14,703 bases of DNA from contig CAZMBM010000052.1 of the NCBI GenBank assembly GCA_964564475.1, positions 1 through 14,703 of the forward strand, in the 5' to 3' direction. The translations under genes and the position numbers were made by a program. Below the pieces are notes generated by a model. The model did not search any database, was not told the DNA's origin, and worked only from the letters and a program-made list of their open reading frames with translations. Source of the DNA: CG1-02-35-72 sp964564475 (GTDB lineage Bacteria; Bacteroidota; Bacteroidia; Flavobacteriales; Flavobacteriaceae). Below are positions 13,951-14,703 of the stretch, one piece after another (the first letter of the stretch is position 1; every line of letters begins with the position of its first letter).

Positions 13951-14424
13951 TTAGGCATTATTTTCTCTGAGTATTTTTTTAAGGGATTGTTTTAAGTATT
14001 TAGTGCGTTTAGGGCTTATGTTTGTGATATTAAAATGTTTTTTTACAGTTCCCTTTTCTTTTGAATTTAAATAGATAATTAATGACCTGTAAACTATATA
14101 ATTTCTAATTTTAAAATCTTTCAATTTCTTTTTAGGAAATTCTAAAGTTTTAACAGCTAAGGGAGCCATACTTTTTTTGGTAATACTATCGTTTTTTAAA
14201 ATAACTACCATCCCTGTACTGTCGTATTCAAAATACCCATTTCCTAAAAAAGCAAGAAGAACTATTATAAATGCAAGCCCTAAAAATATATATTTTACCA
14301 TGTTGAATCTGCTATTGAGTATTGGTGTTATGTTTATAAATACAAATACTGCCAAAAAGATTATAAATAAAGTAGTATAAAATTGTTTTGTATTATTAAT
14401 TCTTTTATGATTGTTAAATTTCAT
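13951..14424 (-). CDS. hypothetical two-helix membrane protein between parE and parC
   Basis: A protein of 157 residues that I do not recognise. After a basic N-terminus (about 1-14) come two membrane helices at about 16-36 and 43-62 joined by a short loop. A soluble domain of about 95 residues follows (GNGYFEYDSTGMVVILKND through TKYLKQSLKKIL), rich in beta strands, basic, and ending in a helix. The order two helices, beta-rich part, closing helix resembles bacterial PH-like (bPH) membrane proteins, but that is only an impression. It lies 54 bases after the parE stop and 6 bases before the parC ATG, so it is probably carried on the parE-parC transcript. It has the low GC of its neighbours and no sign of recent transfer. 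Confidence 0.75.
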   Translation of the reverse strand: MKFNNHKRINNTKQFYTTLFIIFLAVFVFINITPILNSRFNMVKYIFLGLAFIIVLLAFLGNGYFEYDSTGMVVILKNDSITKKSMAPLAVKTLEFPKKKLKDFKIRNYIVYRSLIIYLNSKEKGTVKKHFNITNISPKRTKYLKQSLKKILRENNA

Positions 14425-14478
14425 GCTGTTTTGTTTAAATACGTTAAGTCCCCACTATTAGTATTTAAAAAATCATCA

Positions 14479-14703
14479 TCAGGTTTCTTCCATAATATTT
14501 AGTTCTACTTTTAAATTATTTACTATAAATTTTTGTCTGTCCGGTGTATTTTTACCCATATAAAATTGCAATAATTCTTCTATACCTACTTCTTTATCAA
14601 GCATAACAGGGTCAAGTCTTATATCTTTACCAATAAAATATTTAAACTCGTTTGGCGATATTTCTCCAAGTCCTTTAAATCGGGTTATTTCGGTTTTGCC
14701 TTT
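14479..14703 (-). CDS. parE: DNA topoisomerase IV subunit B, C-terminal part
   Basis: The ATPase subunit of topoisomerase IV, cut by the window edge: only the last 74 codons and TGA (14479-14481) are present. The minus strand reads KGKTEITRFKGLGEISPNEF, then KYFIGKDIRLDPVMLDK. RFKGLGE is the signature near the C-terminal end of the TOPRIM part of GyrB/ParE, and the rest is the short family C-terminus, ending LKVELNIMEET. The segment IGKDIRLDPVMLDK and the parC gene downstream favour ParE over GyrB. The gene leads the parE-X-parC group. Confidence 0.9.
   Translation of the reverse strand, partial: KGKTEITRFKGLGEISPNEFKYFIGKDIRLDPVMLDKEVGIEELLQFYMGKNTPDRQKFIVNNLKVELNIMEET

Noticed and set aside
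1..14703. CRISPR array, insertion sequence, tRNA, rRNA, defence or toxin-antitoxin system
   Set aside because: I saw no regularly spaced repeats, transposase or terminal inverted repeats, no tRNA-like clover arms, and no nuclease/toxin pair; every long frame is accounted for by chromosomal housekeeping or signalling genes.

Overview
The window reads as a piece of a Bacteroidota chromosome, most likely of the Flavobacteriaceae. It is strongly AT-rich and gene-dense. Upstream sites match the Bacteroidota promoter consensus (TTG, then TAnnTTTG). Secreted proteins have signal peptides ending in SQ, and the gene families are typical flavobacterial ones: YbbR-coaE, an RprX/RprY-like pair, an ECF sigma factor with a multi-TM partner, LytS/2TM/LytTR, and parE-X-parC. 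I cannot name a genus. The first ~55 bases are about 78% GC, unlike everything after them, and look like a chimeric join at the contig edge.

Layout. (1) 1-1325, + strand: the 3' part of a YbbR-like gene overlapping coaE by ATGA. (2) 1431-3708, +: a membrane histidine kinase and an OmpR-type regulator, followed by hairpins. (3) 3859-4485, +: a Sua5/YciO/YrdC protein of YciO type with its own promoter, its end overlapping the next, convergent gene. (4) 4475-8212, -: from the right, a large secreted M14 metallopeptidase, an ECF sigma factor and a four-helix membrane protein that is probably its partner. (5) 8213-8410: a divergent promoter region with inverted repeats. (6) 8411-11286, +: a secreted DUF2141 protein, a LytS/YpdA-type kinase read as fused to a 2TM domain, a separate 2TM protein and a LytTR response regulator. 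(7) 11305-14703, -: the 3' end of parE, a small membrane protein and parC.

How the genes work together. The window holds three signalling modules (HK/OmpR, ECF sigma/membrane partner, LytS/2TM/LytTR) beside housekeeping genes for CoA synthesis, possible tRNA modification and chromosome decatenation. The least ordinary point is the kinase-2TM reading frame at 8858-10201. Its join lies on a run of eight A, and removing one A would give a TAA stop at once, followed five bases later by an ATG that would start a free-standing 100-residue 2TM protein. The fusion may therefore be a recent mutation, a slippage site or a sequencing error. I found no CRISPR array, insertion sequence, tRNA or rRNA, and no clearly new defence or mobile system. 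The longest stretch without a gene is 198 bases.
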